DNA of 35,403 nt from Dethiobacter sp. (GCA_003605065.1 QZJM01000002.1:1-35403), one strand, 5' to 3'; positions 15,959-23,809 are shown, counted from the stretch's first letter. Numbers and translations are program-made. Notes: a model not told the origin generated them from the sequence alone.

Positions 15959-17359
15959 GTGTCACTGAAGGTAGCTTTTCATACTCTGGGCTGCAAGGTA
16001 AATTATTATGAAACCGAGGCCTTAACGGGAGCTTTTCGCCGGGAAGGCTTTGAAATAGTAGATTTCCAGGAGAGTGCTGATGTCTATGTTATTAATACCT
16101 GTACTGTTACTCACCTGGCCGATCGCAAATCCCGCCAGGCCATTCGCAGGGCCAGGAGGCGCAATCCCGCAGCCATAGTAGCGGTAACGGGCTGTTACCC
16201 GCAGGTTAATCCCGGTGAAATAGCTTCCCTGCCGGAAGTAGATTTAATTTTAGGGACGGCTGAACGCCTTTCCCTCCCGGAGATTGTCAAAAGAAAAATG
16301 GAGGGAGAAGCTATCGCTGCCCCGGTTAACCCTTACGGGCAGGGGGCAGTTTTTGAGGATATGCCGTGGATGCCGGAACAGGAAAGAACGAGGGCCTTTT
16401 TAAAAATTCAGGACGGATGTAACCAGTTTTGCAGCTATTGCATTGTCCCCATCGCCAGGGGACCTGTGCGCAGCCTGCTTCCTGGTAAAGGAATGGAATA
16501 CCTCCGGGAAATCGGGCGTTCCGGTTACAAGGAGGTTATTCTTACGGGAATTCACCTGGGGTTGTATGGTCTGGATCTGCACCCTCCGTCAAATCTGGCC
16601 TCCTTTCTGGTTGATGCCGTGGCCATTCCGGGAATCGAAAGAATACGCTTAAGCTCCATCGAGCCTGCCGATTTTAACGATGAGCTTATCAGTGTAATTA
16701 ATGAAAATGAAAAAATTTGCCGTCATCTGCATATTCCCCTGCAGAGTGGGGATGACACTATTTTAAAAAAAATGGGGCGCTTCTATGACACCGCTTTTTA
16801 TAGCGGGCTGTTAGAGAGACTGCGCAGACTCATGCCCGACCTGGCGGTCAGTACCGATATCATCGTCGGCTTCCCCGGGGAAGGGCAGGAGCATTTTTCC
16901 CAAAGTTACAATTTTGTCAGGGAAAGTTCTTTTAGCCGTTTGCATGTTTTTAAATATTCACCCCGTCACGGTACAAAGGCCGCGGAGATGATTCCCCAGG
17001 TAGCACCGGAGGTGAAAGAGCAGCGAAGCAGGATGATGATCGCCCTGGGAGAGGAACTTTCCGCTGTTTTTCAGCAAAAATTCCTGGGGCGGGAGCTTGC
17101 TGTGCTCTTTGAAAAAGAACTGCAGGCGGGAGCCGGGCAGGATTGCTCCGGCCTGCAGAGAGCAGGGGGATTCCCGGGGGAGTACCTTCTTTGGGAGGGT
17201 CTAACCTCCAATTACCTGCGGGTACGCGCTTCAGCGCCCGGCAGTTGGAGGGGTAAAATGGCCGAGGTTTGCCTGGAAAAAAGCTTCCCTGGTTATTTAC
17301 AGGGCACCCTGATCAGCAGAACTAACGTCTATGAACCTACGGGTCACAACAATGGATGA
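15959..17359 (+). CDS. mtaB: tRNA (N6-threonylcarbamoyladenosine-37-C2)-methylthiotransferase MtaB
   Basis: 466 residues. The N-terminal UPF0004 domain carries three cluster cysteines in HTLGCKVNYYETEAL, NTCTVT and TGCYPQ. The radical SAM loop is CNQFCSYCIVPIARG, and a C-terminal TRAM-like region follows. The opening LGCKVN distinguishes MtaB (YqeV) from MiaB and RimO. It converts t6A to ms2t6A at position 37 of ANN-reading tRNAs and needs two [4Fe-4S] clusters, hence the isc products. GTG start behind AGGAG. The TRAM segment is somewhat divergent but not truncated. Confidence 0.95.
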   Translation: MSLKVAFHTLGCKVNYYETEALTGAFRREGFEIVDFQESADVYVINTCTVTHLADRKSRQAIRRARRRNPAAIVAVTGCYPQVNPGEIASLPEVDLILGTAERLSLPEIVKRKMEGEAIAAPVNPYGQGAVFEDMPWMPEQERTRAFLKIQDGCNQFCSYCIVPIARGPVRSLLPGKGMEYLREIGRSGYKEVILTGIHLGLYGLDLHPPSNLASFLVDAVAIPGIERIRLSSIEPADFNDELISVINENEKICRHLHIPLQSGDDTILKKMGRFYDTAFYSGLLERLRRLMPDLAVSTDIIVGFPGEGQEHFSQSYNFVRESSFSRLHVFKYSPRHGTKAAEMIPQVAPEVKEQRSRMMIALGEELSAVFQQKFLGRELAVLFEKELQAGAGQDCSGLQRAGGFPGEYLLWEGLTSNYLRVRASAPGSWRGKMAEVCLEKSFPGYLQGTLISRTNVYEPTGHNNG

Positions 17360-17399
17360 AAATGACCAGGTTTAGATCCCGCAATTGTTCTGCATACAC

Positions 17400-17455
17400 A
17401 GCGTTTTGCTGTTGGCGGAGTGACTTGTGAAGCGAAGAAACAAGTTCACTGCGAA
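17400..17455 (+). repeat. Diverged third copy of the dispersed repeat
   Basis: AGCGTTTTGCTGTTGGCGG, then GAAGCGAAG and CAAGTTC, align with copy 1 in the same order (AGCG, TTTGCTGGTGGCG, GCTGAAG, CAAGTTC, ending CTGAA/GCGAA). By eye identity is roughly 65 percent with small gaps. The relation is likely but weaker than for the other pair. Confidence 0.4.
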
Positions 17456-17474
17456 GCGAGGACTGGAGATGACC

Positions 17475-17495
17475 CAGCTGACAGGATGTCAGCTG
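17475..17495. repeat. Perfect 9-bp hairpin
   Basis: CAGCTGACA and TGTCAGCTG are exact reverse complements around the loop GGA. No T run follows, so it is not a canonical terminator. It belongs to the repeat cluster downstream of mtaB. Confidence 0.6.
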
Positions 17496-17516
17496 CCGGT
17501 GACGACGACTAAGGTC

Positions 17517-17549
17517 TGGGGACACACCTCTTGCAGAGGAATGTCCCCA
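17517..17549. repeat. REP-like hairpin, copy B
   Basis: TGGGGACA, CA, CCTCT, loop TGC, AGAGG, AA, TGTCCCCA. It has the same two-stem design and the same CA/AA interruption as copy A at 1965-2003, while the inner stem and loop differ. It is the more complete copy. Confidence 0.75.
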
Positions 17550-17640
17550 TGGTATGCATATTTACGTCCACGGCACTTCAGACCACAATAGTGTATAAAA
17601 ATGCCGTGTTTGTTTCCAGAGGTCGTCGGAAGTCCGAGAT

Positions 17641-17701
17641 GAGTAGTAGAACTTGCCGAGCGAACCCGGAACTACGCCACCAGCAAACGCGGCGCTATTT
17701 T
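17641..17701 (-). repeat. Dispersed intergenic repeat, copy 2 (inverted)
   Basis: Its reverse complement runs from AAAATAGCG through GCGTTTGCTGGTGGCGTA to AAGTTCTACTACT, matching 5026-5088 over about 61 bases. The two copies are 12.6 kb apart and in opposite orientation. Confidence 0.75.
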
Positions 17702-17733
17702 CATACTATAAGGCAAAATTCATTTGTTTTCAG

Positions 17734-17762
17734 TCATATTATGATTTTCCCCCGCATATGAT
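17734..17762 (+). promoter_or_regulatory. Sigma-E-type sporulation promoter candidate
   Basis: TCATATT (17734-17740) fits KMATATT at every position. Exactly 14 bases later CATATGAT (17755-17762) fits CATACAMT at six of eight. The start codon of the next gene is 35 bases downstream, behind a GGGGGG site. It is the best of the three sigma-E-like promoters in the window. Confidence 0.55.
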
Positions 17763-17797
17763 TAAAAGGAAAGAGAAGTATTCAGGGGGGAAAATCC

Positions 17798-18343
17798 ATG
17801 AAAAAAAGAGGCAGATTTTTTGTTGTCGAGGCACGCCGTCTTATTCCGTTGTTGTTTCTATTAGTGTTGTTAATAGGTTTAACTGTCTACGATAACTTTT
17901 TCCGTGTGGAGCCAACCGCCGGGTTACCGGAAGGGGGAGCGAGCAACCTGGTTTTTACGACTACGGACTGGGGGGTTCTCACTTCACCGACTTCTTTCAA
18001 CCTGGTGGCGGATCATGACGAGTGGATCAGGGTTTCCCAGGAGTTGGGCCTGTCGCTCCCCGACTACCCCTTTAATGCTGCAGAAGAATTGGCTGTTTTT
18101 GCTGTTAACAGCGAGATACAGAGTATGGATGTGTTACCCAGGTTTGGAGAAGTAGAAATCAGAGTTATGGTAGAGCCCAAGGATAAATACTTCCATGTTA
18201 TAACGGTTGATCGCCAGGCTGTAGACCTGGAAGGCGCTGTCTGGAGTTTTGTAGATAACCAGGACCGGGTTTTGAGCAGGATCGTTCCTTTTTGGCAGGT
18301 AGAAAAAAAAGATAATAAAAAAGAAGAGGAAACTATTAAGTAA
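17798..18343 (+). CDS. Membrane-anchored protein of unknown function, probably sporulation-expressed
   Basis: 181 residues. A basic N-terminus (MKKRGRFFVVEARR) leads into one hydrophobic segment (about residues 15-30), then an extracytoplasmic domain of about 140 residues with alternating strands (LAVFAVNSEIQSM, EIRVMVEPKDKYFHVITV, VWSFVDNQDRVLSRIVPF) and a charged tail KKDNKKEEETIK. No family is recognised with confidence; the strand pattern recalls PrcB-like domains but this is only an impression. It stands alone between a repeat-rich gap and a broken ylbF-family gene on the other strand. The sigma-E-type promoter suggests mother-cell expression. Its 3' end coincides with the truncation point of that remnant, so the last few residues may be altered. 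Confidence 0.75.
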   Translation: MKKRGRFFVVEARRLIPLLFLLVLLIGLTVYDNFFRVEPTAGLPEGGASNLVFTTTDWGVLTSPTSFNLVADHDEWIRVSQELGLSLPDYPFNAAEELAVFAVNSEIQSMDVLPRFGEVEIRVMVEPKDKYFHVITVDRQAVDLEGAVWSFVDNQDRVLSRIVPFWQVEKKDNKKEEETIK

Positions 18344-18411
18344 AAAGCCTGATATTCAGGGGACAAACTGATAGCTTTAGCCAGTGTGTGGGCATAATCA
18401 TAAACGTTCAT
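18337..18411 (-). pseudogene. 5' remnant of a YlbF/YmcA/YheA-family gene
   Basis: On the minus strand AAAGGAG, eight bases, then ATG opens 25 codons including MNVYDYAHTLAKAISLSPEY, a close fit to the N-termini of Com_YlbF proteins (compare YheA, which opens with an NFYDVAYDLENAL-type sequence). Immediately after, the frame runs antisense into the 3' end of the neighbouring plus-strand gene and no longer resembles the family, which is normally about 115-150 residues. The open frame continues to 18064 but as shadow coding. It starts 29 bases after mnmH, as a second operon gene would. A junction near 18337-18343 therefore removed most of the gene. Family assignment is from memory of a short stretch. 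Confidence 0.55.
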
Positions 18412-18440
18412 GCCTATAACTCCTTTCTGCTTTTCCAGGA

Positions 18441-19499
18441 CTATGTTCTCCCGTACACCCGTTCCTTAACGGTCTTGTGTACAAATTCTTTAACTTGCTC
18501 CGCAGCTTTTCTGGTGTCGCTGCTGTCTACCGTCAGCACAAAGTTGGTTTTCTCCGGCTTTGATTCACTGTAAAGACGGTCATAATACAGCTGGCAGAGC
18601 TGGCCGACTAACTCCCCGTATTTTTCCTCCCTTAAAAGCGAAAAAAAATGTTCCACGGTTTTAGTTCCCAGATATTTTCTCAGGGAAAAAATGGCCTCCC
18701 TGACCTTTTCTTTTTCACTGTCAGTGGAGGGGGTGTATTCTTTCAGGAGTCTTTCCACTCTCTTTTCCAGGGGGGCGGTAAGCAGGATATGATTGTCTTC
18801 CTGCATGGCCCTGAAGAGAAAATCCGGCACATAAACAGAACCGATTCTTTTTCCTTCACCCTCTACAATGAGGTAGCCGGCATTTTTAAGCTCTTCCAGG
18901 CGGTTCCACAGCAGGGCATCAAAATCTTTTTGATAGCGTACTTCTTTAAAGCCCAAATGGCCAAAAAGCGAACCCCTGTGACAGGCCAGACCTTCAAGAT
19001 CGAGGCAGGGACAACCCATTTCTGCGAGTATATGCAGCACTTCTGTTTTTCCCGTACCTGTAAGGCCGTTAAGAACAAAAACAGGTTTTTTCAGCTCATA
19101 AGAGCTAAATTGTGCCAGGATAAAACGCCTGAAGGATTTATAACCACCCTCCAACCTGTAAGCGGGAATATCCAGCATTTCCAGGACGGTATAAATGCTC
19201 TGGCTGCGCATCCCTCCTCTCCAGCAATATAAGACAGGTGTTTTATTATGGCTCAGCTTTTTTATTTTTTTGATAATATCCGGGAGCTTGGGAGTAGCAA
19301 AAGAAAGGCCCTTAAATCTGGCCTGTTGTTCGTTTTCCTTGTACGCGATCCCGATAATTTCCCGTTCTTCGTCGTTGAAAAGAGGAATGTTTAGGGAACC
19401 TGGAATTGATCCCTGCCGGTATTCGTAAGGGGAGCGTACATCGATAAAAACGGCACCGGGCAATTCCAGGGCTTCTTTTACGGGAATTTTGCCGGACAT
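18441..19499 (-). CDS. mnmH: tRNA 2-selenouridine synthase MnmH (SelU/YbbB)
   Basis: 352 residues. An N-terminal rhodanese domain holds the catalytic Cys92 in YCWRGGMRSQS, and a P-loop domain carries GLTGTGKTEVL (about 145-155). It replaces sulfur by selenium at C2 of wobble uridine, by geranylation and then selenation using selenophosphate. Its presence implies the organism makes selenophosphate (selD elsewhere). ATG 19499 follows AAAGGAT. It is transcribed leftward, divergent from hinT, and originally probably led into the ylbF-type gene now truncated. It acts on the same nucleoside as MnmG and the YtqA-like enzyme of this window. Confidence 0.94.
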   Translation of the reverse strand: MSGKIPVKEALELPGAVFIDVRSPYEYRQGSIPGSLNIPLFNDEEREIIGIAYKENEQQARFKGLSFATPKLPDIIKKIKKLSHNKTPVLYCWRGGMRSQSIYTVLEMLDIPAYRLEGGYKSFRRFILAQFSSYELKKPVFVLNGLTGTGKTEVLHILAEMGCPCLDLEGLACHRGSLFGHLGFKEVRYQKDFDALLWNRLEELKNAGYLIVEGEGKRIGSVYVPDFLFRAMQEDNHILLTAPLEKRVERLLKEYTPSTDSEKEKVREAIFSLRKYLGTKTVEHFFSLLREEKYGELVGQLCQLYYDRLYSESKPEKTNFVLTVDSSDTRKAAEQVKEFVHKTVKERVYGRT

Positions 19500-19552
19500 T
19501 GATTAAATCCTTTCACTGCAAGTTAAATTCCTGATTACATTTTATATTTTTT

Positions 19553-19561
19553 ATTATAGCA
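19553..19561 (-). promoter_or_regulatory. Extended -10 promoter candidate for mnmH
   Basis: On the minus strand TGC precedes TATAAT (19558-19553), giving an extended -10. A weak TTTAAC lies 17 bases upstream. It is 54 bases from the mnmH start codon. Confidence 0.4.
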
Positions 19562-19621
19562 GAATTACCTTTTTTGTTAAAGAACGGGTAAAAATACACA
19601 GGAATAGTGTAACTTTAGGTT

Positions 19622-19648
19622 TTGAAAAAGTAAATAAAATGTTATAAT
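19622..19648 (+). promoter_or_regulatory. Possible promoter for hinT
   Basis: TATAAT at 19643-19648 is perfect; TTGAAA at 19622-19627 is a fair -35 but only 15 bases away. A small tandem repeat of AAATGTTAT (19638-19646 and 19650-19658) overlaps and follows the -10. Confidence 0.4.
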
Positions 19649-19685
19649 AAATGTTATCATACCGGATAAAAAAGGGGGGATTACC

Positions 19686-20036
19686 TTGAAAGACTGCATC
19701 TTTTGTAAAATTGCCAGCGGTGAGATTCCTGCCCAAGTTGTCTATGAAGATGAGCAGGTTGTAGCTTTTAATGACATAAATCCGGTTGCACCTGTCCATA
19801 TTCTTTTAATACCGCGTTTACATATTCCAAGCTTCAATGATATTATACCCGAACACAAGGAACTTATAGGACACCTGGCCTGGGCAGCCGGTAAACTGGC
19901 CCGGCTGAAGAACATTAACGAAAAAGGCTACCGCCTGATTATGAATTGCGGCAGGGATGGGGGCCAGGAAATTATTCATCTTCATTTTCATCTGCTGGGC
20001 GGAAGGCCTTTAGGTTCCAGCCTGGTTGCTGATTGA
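19686..20036 (+). CDS. hinT: HIT-family protein (HinT-like nucleotide phosphoramidase)
   Basis: 116 residues. The histidine triad HLHFHLL (His98, His100, His102) is intact, and the opening CIFCKIASGEIPAQVVYED is that of the HinT branch; Cys4 and Cys7 with downstream histidines may bind zinc. Hydrolyses purine nucleoside phosphoramidates in studied homologues. TTG start behind AAGGGGGGA. The hinT, rpsU, yqeY order is common in Clostridia. Confidence 0.93.
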   Translation: MKDCIFCKIASGEIPAQVVYEDEQVVAFNDINPVAPVHILLIPRLHIPSFNDIIPEHKELIGHLAWAAGKLARLKNINEKGYRLIMNCGRDGGQEIIHLHFHLLGGRPLGSSLVAD

Positions 20037-20165
20037 AACATTTTTTAAAATAATAGGGCTGCAGCCGGTTCTTTTTTGGTTCCGGTTTTTGAACTTGTCC
20101 CAAAATGTACCCGGTATACAGCTTTTTATGGCAAATTACTTTATTTATTTTGATTTTGCCTTTCG

Positions 20166-20194
20166 TTGACAGTTCTTCGGTCAAAAGGTATAAT
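20166..20194 (+). promoter_or_regulatory. Consensus sigma-A promoter of rpsU-yqeY
   Basis: TTGACA (20166-20171), 17 bases, TATAAT (20189-20194): both perfect. It drives rpsU and yqeY, and perhaps more if the hairpin after yqeY is read through. Confidence 0.85.
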
Positions 20195-20258
20195 AAGTTG
20201 AAAAAGTTTTGTGCAGAGCCTTTCCTGTTTGAGGCCAGGGTTGAGGGGAGGGAAACAT

Positions 20259-20441
20259 GTGTCGGAAGTTAAAGTTGGAAAAAACGAGAGCCTGGACAGC
20301 GCGCTAAGGCGTTTTAAAAAACAGTGCGCCAGAACAGGCATACTCTCAGAACTCCGCAGAAGAGAACATTATGAAAAGCCGAGTGTTCGTCGTAAGAAGA
20401 AAGCTGAAGCAGCACGTAAAAAGAAGAGGTTTTACAAATAA
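20259..20441 (+). CDS. rpsU: Small ribosomal subunit protein bS21
   Basis: 60 residues: [20 protein letters not shown] followed by a typical basic tail ending KKKRFYK. Component of the 30S subunit near the platform. The frame is open upstream to 20211, but GGGGAGG at 20245-20251 and the family N-terminus point to GTG 20259; the ATG two bases earlier is out of frame. It is the first gene after a perfect promoter, as expected for a ribosomal protein. Confidence 0.96.
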   Translation: MSEVKVGKNESLDSALRRFKKQCARTGILSELRRREHYEKPSVRRKKKAEAARKKKRFYK

Positions 20442-20458
20442 CGCCAGGGGGCATTTCC

Positions 20459-20902
20459 ATGGAGCTTTTAGAAAAAATGCTTGAAGATCAGAAACTTGCC
20501 ATGAAAGCCAGGGAAAAGCTTCGCCTCAATGTGATACGCTGTTTGAGAAGTGAGGTCATAAATGCTGAGATAGCAAAAAAACAGCCCTTGAATGAAGAAG
20601 AAATACTGGCAGTCCTGCAAAGAGAGCTGAAAAGGAGAAAGGAAGCCCTGGCTGATTACGAAAAAGCCGACAGGCCTTCTCTCCTGCAGGAGTTGAAGGA
20701 AGAGATAGACATTATATCTGCATATCTTCCTACCCAGCTCTCTGCAGAGGAAATAAGGGAATTAGCACGTGAAGCCATAGCCGGGCTGGGAGCATCATCA
20801 AAAAAAGATATGGGCAGGGTAATGAGTTTTTTAATGTCCCGGGTTAAAGGCAAAGCCGAAGGGGCTGTAGTTAAAAAAGTTGTCGAAGAGTTACTTAAGT
20901 AA
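20459..20902 (+). CDS. yqeY: GatB/YqeY domain protein
   Basis: 147 residues, the standalone YqeY form. The N-terminal block LLEKMLEDQKLAMKAREK and the later SAYLPTQLSAEEI and KKDMGRVMSFLMSRVKGKAE are family marks. The domain is shared with the tail of GatB, where it contacts tRNA, but the standalone role is not established. ATG follows AGGGGG. 17 bases from rpsU, so co-transcribed. Its stop codon lies in the ascending arm of a strong hairpin. Confidence 0.93.
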   Translation: MELLEKMLEDQKLAMKAREKLRLNVIRCLRSEVINAEIAKKQPLNEEEILAVLQRELKRRKEALADYEKADRPSLLQELKEEIDIISAYLPTQLSAEEIRELAREAIAGLGASSKKDMGRVMSFLMSRVKGKAEGAVVKKVVEELLK

Positions 20903-20930
20903 AACTTGGTTCGCCAAGTTTTACTTTTAT
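20897..20930 (+). terminator. Hairpin terminator with TTCG tetraloop overlapping the yqeY stop
   Basis: A 13-bp perfect stem (20897-20909 with 20914-20926) closes on the extra-stable loop TTCG and is followed by TTAT after a T-rich descending arm. The yqeY stop TAA (20900-20902) is inside the stem, so a terminating ribosome could mask it. It may attenuate read-through into nfeD 24 bases later. Confidence 0.6.
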
Positions 20931-20950
20931 AAAATGGGGAGGGAGCCTTT

Positions 20951-22258
20951 TTGTTAAGAAAGGTTTGCTTACTTCTTGTTTTTTTATACGGCTTAATTTT
21001 TTTCTCCACCGCCCTGGCGGCACCCCCGAAGGTTTATGTCGTTCCTCTCCGGGGTGAGGTAGAACCGGGGTGGCTGGTTTTTCTGGAGCGTTCCCTGGAA
21101 GAGGCTGCGGAAAACGGTGCCGCTTGTATAATCCTGGAGCTGGATACTCCCGGAGGATATATCGACACGGCTAAAAAAGCCCGCCAGCTTCTCGATGATT
21201 TTCCCTCTCCTGTTTATGCCTATGTCAAACCGCATGCTCTTTCGGCAGGAGCGTACCTGGCCCTGGCCGCCGATGGCTTTTTTATGGCCCCAGGCTCCAC
21301 CATCGGGGCTGCCGAACCCAGATTGACGGGTGGTAAAGAGGCTGTGGATGAAAAGCAGCTCTCTTCCTGGGAGGCTGAAATGCGGGCGGTCGCGGAAAAC
21401 CAGGGGAAAGATCCCCTGCTGGCGGCAGCAATGGTGCGTAAAGAAATTGCTGTTGAAGGTGTGGTTTCTTCAGGAGAGCTTCTGACCCTTACGGCCCTGG
21501 AAGCGGAAAGGCTTAAGTTTAGCGACGGAACGGTGCCCACAATGGAGGAACTGCTGCAGGTTCTGGACCTCCAGGGGGCTGAAGTGGTGAGAATTTCACC
21601 TACGACCTGGGAAATTTTAAGCGGCTGGCTTATCAAGCCAACGGTAGCTACCATTCTCCTTTCACTGGCTTTGCTATTTCTTGTCCTGGAAGTGCTCACG
21701 GCGGGTTTTGGAATAGCCGGTCTTTTAAGCATCCTTTGTTTCGGCCTCTATTTCGGGGGGCATTATTTTACCGGTGTAAGCGGCTGGCTGCCTGTTTTCC
21801 TCTTTCTATTCGGTATTGTCCTTCTCCTTGTGGAGGCTTTCATACTGGGCTTTGGTGTTTTTGGCGTGGGAGGTCTCGTTTCCGTTGCTGCTTCTATTGT
21901 CCTTTCGGCAGCTTCTACAGATATTGGGCTTAAAATGCTGCTTGTTTCCTTCCTTATTTCCGGTATGGCAGGTTTTCTGCTCTTTAAATATTTGTATCGC
22001 CGGGGTACCCTGCGGAGGTTTATATTGTTCGATGCTGCCACCAGGGAGCAGGGGTTCAGCTCTTCAGTGGATTTGCATTATCTGACGGGCAAAAAAGGTA
22101 CAAGCATTACTCCCCTGCGTCCCGCCGGAATTGTAGAGATCGAAAGCTCCCGCTATGATGTTGTAAGCGAGGGTTCGTATGTGCCGCAAGGTGTTGCTGT
22201 AGAGGTGGTAAAGGTGGAAGGCAGGAGGGTGGTAGTGCGCCCCCTGCGGGAAATATAA
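20951..22258 (+). CDS. nfeD: Long NfeD/YqeZ-type membrane-bound ClpP-class serine protease
   Basis: 435 residues. A signal peptide ending about ALAA (residue 24) precedes a ClpP/SppA-like domain with Ser98 ([14 protein letters not shown]) and Lys153 ([12 protein letters not shown]) as the likely catalytic pair. Four or five transmembrane segments follow, then a C-terminal NfeD OB-fold (from about residue 370). Long NfeD proteins pair with a stomatin or flotillin partner, and floA follows after 32 bases. In Bacillus the pair acts in membrane microdomains. TTG start behind GGGGAGGGA. Confidence 0.93.
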   Translation: MLRKVCLLLVFLYGLIFFSTALAAPPKVYVVPLRGEVEPGWLVFLERSLEEAAENGAACIILELDTPGGYIDTAKKARQLLDDFPSPVYAYVKPHALSAGAYLALAADGFFMAPGSTIGAAEPRLTGGKEAVDEKQLSSWEAEMRAVAENQGKDPLLAAAMVRKEIAVEGVVSSGELLTLTALEAERLKFSDGTVPTMEELLQVLDLQGAEVVRISPTTWEILSGWLIKPTVATILLSLALLFLVLEVLTAGFGIAGLLSILCFGLYFGGHYFTGVSGWLPVFLFLFGIVLLLVEAFILGFGVFGVGGLVSVAASIVLSAASTDIGLKMLLVSFLISGMAGFLLFKYLYRRGTLRRFILFDAATREQGFSSSVDLHYLTGKKGTSITPLRPAGIVEIESSRYDVVSEGSYVPQGVAVEVVKVEGRRVVVRPLREI

Positions 22259-22290
22259 CGAGCATAAAAAATTTTATAACTAGGAGGAAT

Positions 22291-23295
22291 ATGATCTTGA
22301 GCGAATTACTGCCCATTTTGGTTTTACTTGTCCTTATTATCATCGCTTTTTCCGTATTATTTAGTTTTATCCCTTTAAGGTTGTGGATTGCGGCCCTGGC
22401 ATCGGGTGTGCGTGTGGGTATTATAACCCTTATCGGGATGCGCCTGCGCCGCGTTGTCCCGGCCAAAGTGGTGGAGCCCCTTATCAAAGCCAACAAGGCG
22501 GGGTTGGAGTTAAACGTTAACAAGCTGGAGGGCCATTACCTGGCCGGAGGCAACGTAGACAGGGTCGTTAACGCTCTTATCGCTGCCCAGAGAGCTGATA
22601 TCGACATTGGTTTCGAGAGGGCTGCAGCCATAGACCTGGCCGGCAGGAATGTCCTGCAGGCGGTCCAGATGAGCGTTAATCCCAAGGTTATCGAGACCCC
22701 CGTGGTTGCCGCCGTGGCTAAAGACGGCATAGAGGTCAAGGCCAAGGCCAAAGTAACGGTAAGGGCCAATATTGACCGCCTGGTGGGGGGAGCGGGAGAA
22801 GAAACGATCATCGCCCGGGTTGGAGAGGGAATCGTCACCACCATCGGTTCGGCCCGGACGCACAAGGAAGTTTTGGAGAATCCTGATGCCATCTCCCATA
22901 CCGTTCTCAGCAAAGGCCTTGATGCCGGAACAGCTTTTGAAATTCTCTCCATAGATATCGCCGACGTTGATGTAGGCAAAAACATCGGGGCCCAACTGCA
23001 GACAGACCAGGCCGAGGCTGACAAGCGCATTGCCCAGGCCAAGGCCGAAGAAAGGCGTGCCATGGCCGTGGCCAGGGAGCAGGAAATGAAGGCGTCAGTC
23101 CAGGAAATGCGCGCCAAGGTTGTGGAAGCGGAAGCAGAAGTTCCCAAGGCCATTTCATCGGCTTTGCGCGATGGTAAGCTGGGGGTCATGGATTATTACA
23201 ACCTGCAGAATATTTATGCCGATACCCAGATGCGCGATTCTATTTCCAAGATGGGCAAACCCGATACCCAGCCGGGAGAAGAACAACGCAAGTAA
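22291..23295 (+). CDS. floA: Flotillin-like protein FloA (YqfA)
   Basis: 334 residues. An N-terminal membrane hairpin ([20 protein letters not shown]) is followed by the invariant stretch [20 protein letters not shown] and the PHB/SPFH domain, then an alanine- and glutamate-rich coiled coil ([20 protein letters not shown]). Organises membrane microdomains in Bacillus. GGAGG lies three bases from ATG 22291 and nine from TTG 22297, so the true start may be two codons later. Partner of the upstream nfeD. Confidence 0.95.
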   Translation: MILSELLPILVLLVLIIIAFSVLFSFIPLRLWIAALASGVRVGIITLIGMRLRRVVPAKVVEPLIKANKAGLELNVNKLEGHYLAGGNVDRVVNALIAAQRADIDIGFERAAAIDLAGRNVLQAVQMSVNPKVIETPVVAAVAKDGIEVKAKAKVTVRANIDRLVGGAGEETIIARVGEGIVTTIGSARTHKEVLENPDAISHTVLSKGLDAGTAFEILSIDIADVDVGKNIGAQLQTDQAEADKRIAQAKAEERRAMAVAREQEMKASVQEMRAKVVEAEAEVPKAISSALRDGKLGVMDYYNLQNIYADTQMRDSISKMGKPDTQPGEEQRK

Positions 23296-23350
23296 AGCTT
23301 CCCAAAGGTGTATAAACTATTTTCTGGAGGATAAGTAAAGAGGTGTTTTT

Positions 23351-23809
23351 ATGGAGCTTTTGATTATCTTTATTGTGATGATGGTTATCTCCTCTATTCT
23401 AAGGTCTTTCCGGGGCATGGGCAGGACTTTTACCCCGTCCGCTCCGTCACCGGAAATGCCTGGTCCATCAGACCTTTTTGATGTTCCGGAAGAAAGCATG
23501 GAAGAAGCCGCTCCTCTTAAAAAGGATGTCCCGGAGTGGATGGAATTCGAGCAAAAAGCACCTGAAAGGGAAGCGACGGAGCGGGAAAAATATGTTCACG
23601 CCTTTGATTTGGAAGAGGCCCGGCGGAAGGTTGCACGGCCCCAAAAAGCGGCGCCTGTTAAGGTTCCCGTTTTCCGTAAAGAAGAATATAACATGGAAAA
23701 ACAACTGCACGAGCTGCTGGGCGGGGAAAATCTTCCCCTGGGAATTGTGGCCATGGAGGTCTTTTCTGCTCCCCGTGCCAGGAGGCCTTTCAAAAACCCC
23801 AGGGCTTAA
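23351..23809 (+). CDS. Membrane-anchored protein of unknown function downstream of floA
   Basis: 152 residues. An N-terminal hydrophobic segment (ELLIIFIVMMVISSIL) anchors a Pro/Glu-rich, probably disordered middle with several charged clusters. The tail contains the compact segment GGENLPLGIVAMEVFSAPRA, which looks like a conserved docking or assembly motif. No family is recognised. It lies 55 bases after floA and ends before a strong terminator, so it is the third gene of an nfeD-floA operon and may work with them at the membrane. In Bacillus the position holds yqfB, with no evident similarity. Confidence 0.8.
   Translation: MELLIIFIVMMVISSILRSFRGMGRTFTPSAPSPEMPGPSDLFDVPEESMEEAAPLKKDVPEWMEFEQKAPEREATEREKYVHAFDLEEARRKVARPQKAAPVKVPVFRKEEYNMEKQLHELLGGENLPLGIVAMEVFSAPRARRPFKNPRA

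Larger units (their letters stand above)
17360..17797. other. 438-base repeat-rich intergenic region
   Basis: No credible gene is seen. In order it holds a diverged relative of the dispersed repeat (17400-17455), a 9-bp hairpin (17475-17495), REP-like copy B (17517-17549), the inverted full copy of the dispersed repeat (17641-17701) and a sigma-E-like promoter (17734-17762). Small open frames across it run through these repeats, lack ribosome sites and are rejected. Confidence 0.7.

Noticed and set aside
17531-17895. Two short plus-strand frames between mtaB and the unknown membrane protein
   Set aside because: They run through REP and dispersed repeats, overlap the sigma-E promoter and the next gene, and lack ribosome sites.
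18064-18336. Continuation of the YlbF-like frame to 18064 as a complete 115-residue protein
   Set aside because: Beyond 25 codons it is exactly antisense to the neighbouring gene and shows Ser/Thr/Leu-rich shadow composition, so only the first 75 bases are kept as a remnant.
20040-20095. Possible terminator after hinT (CCGG repeats with T runs)
   Set aside because: The GC-rich words are direct, not inverted, repeats; the only palindrome, GGCTGCAGCC, has no loop and no T run directly after it.
22536-23189. 217-codon open frame antisense to floA
   Set aside because: Shadow of the alanine-rich floA frame; composition is Ser/Ala/Thr/Arg-rich and no ribosome site is present.
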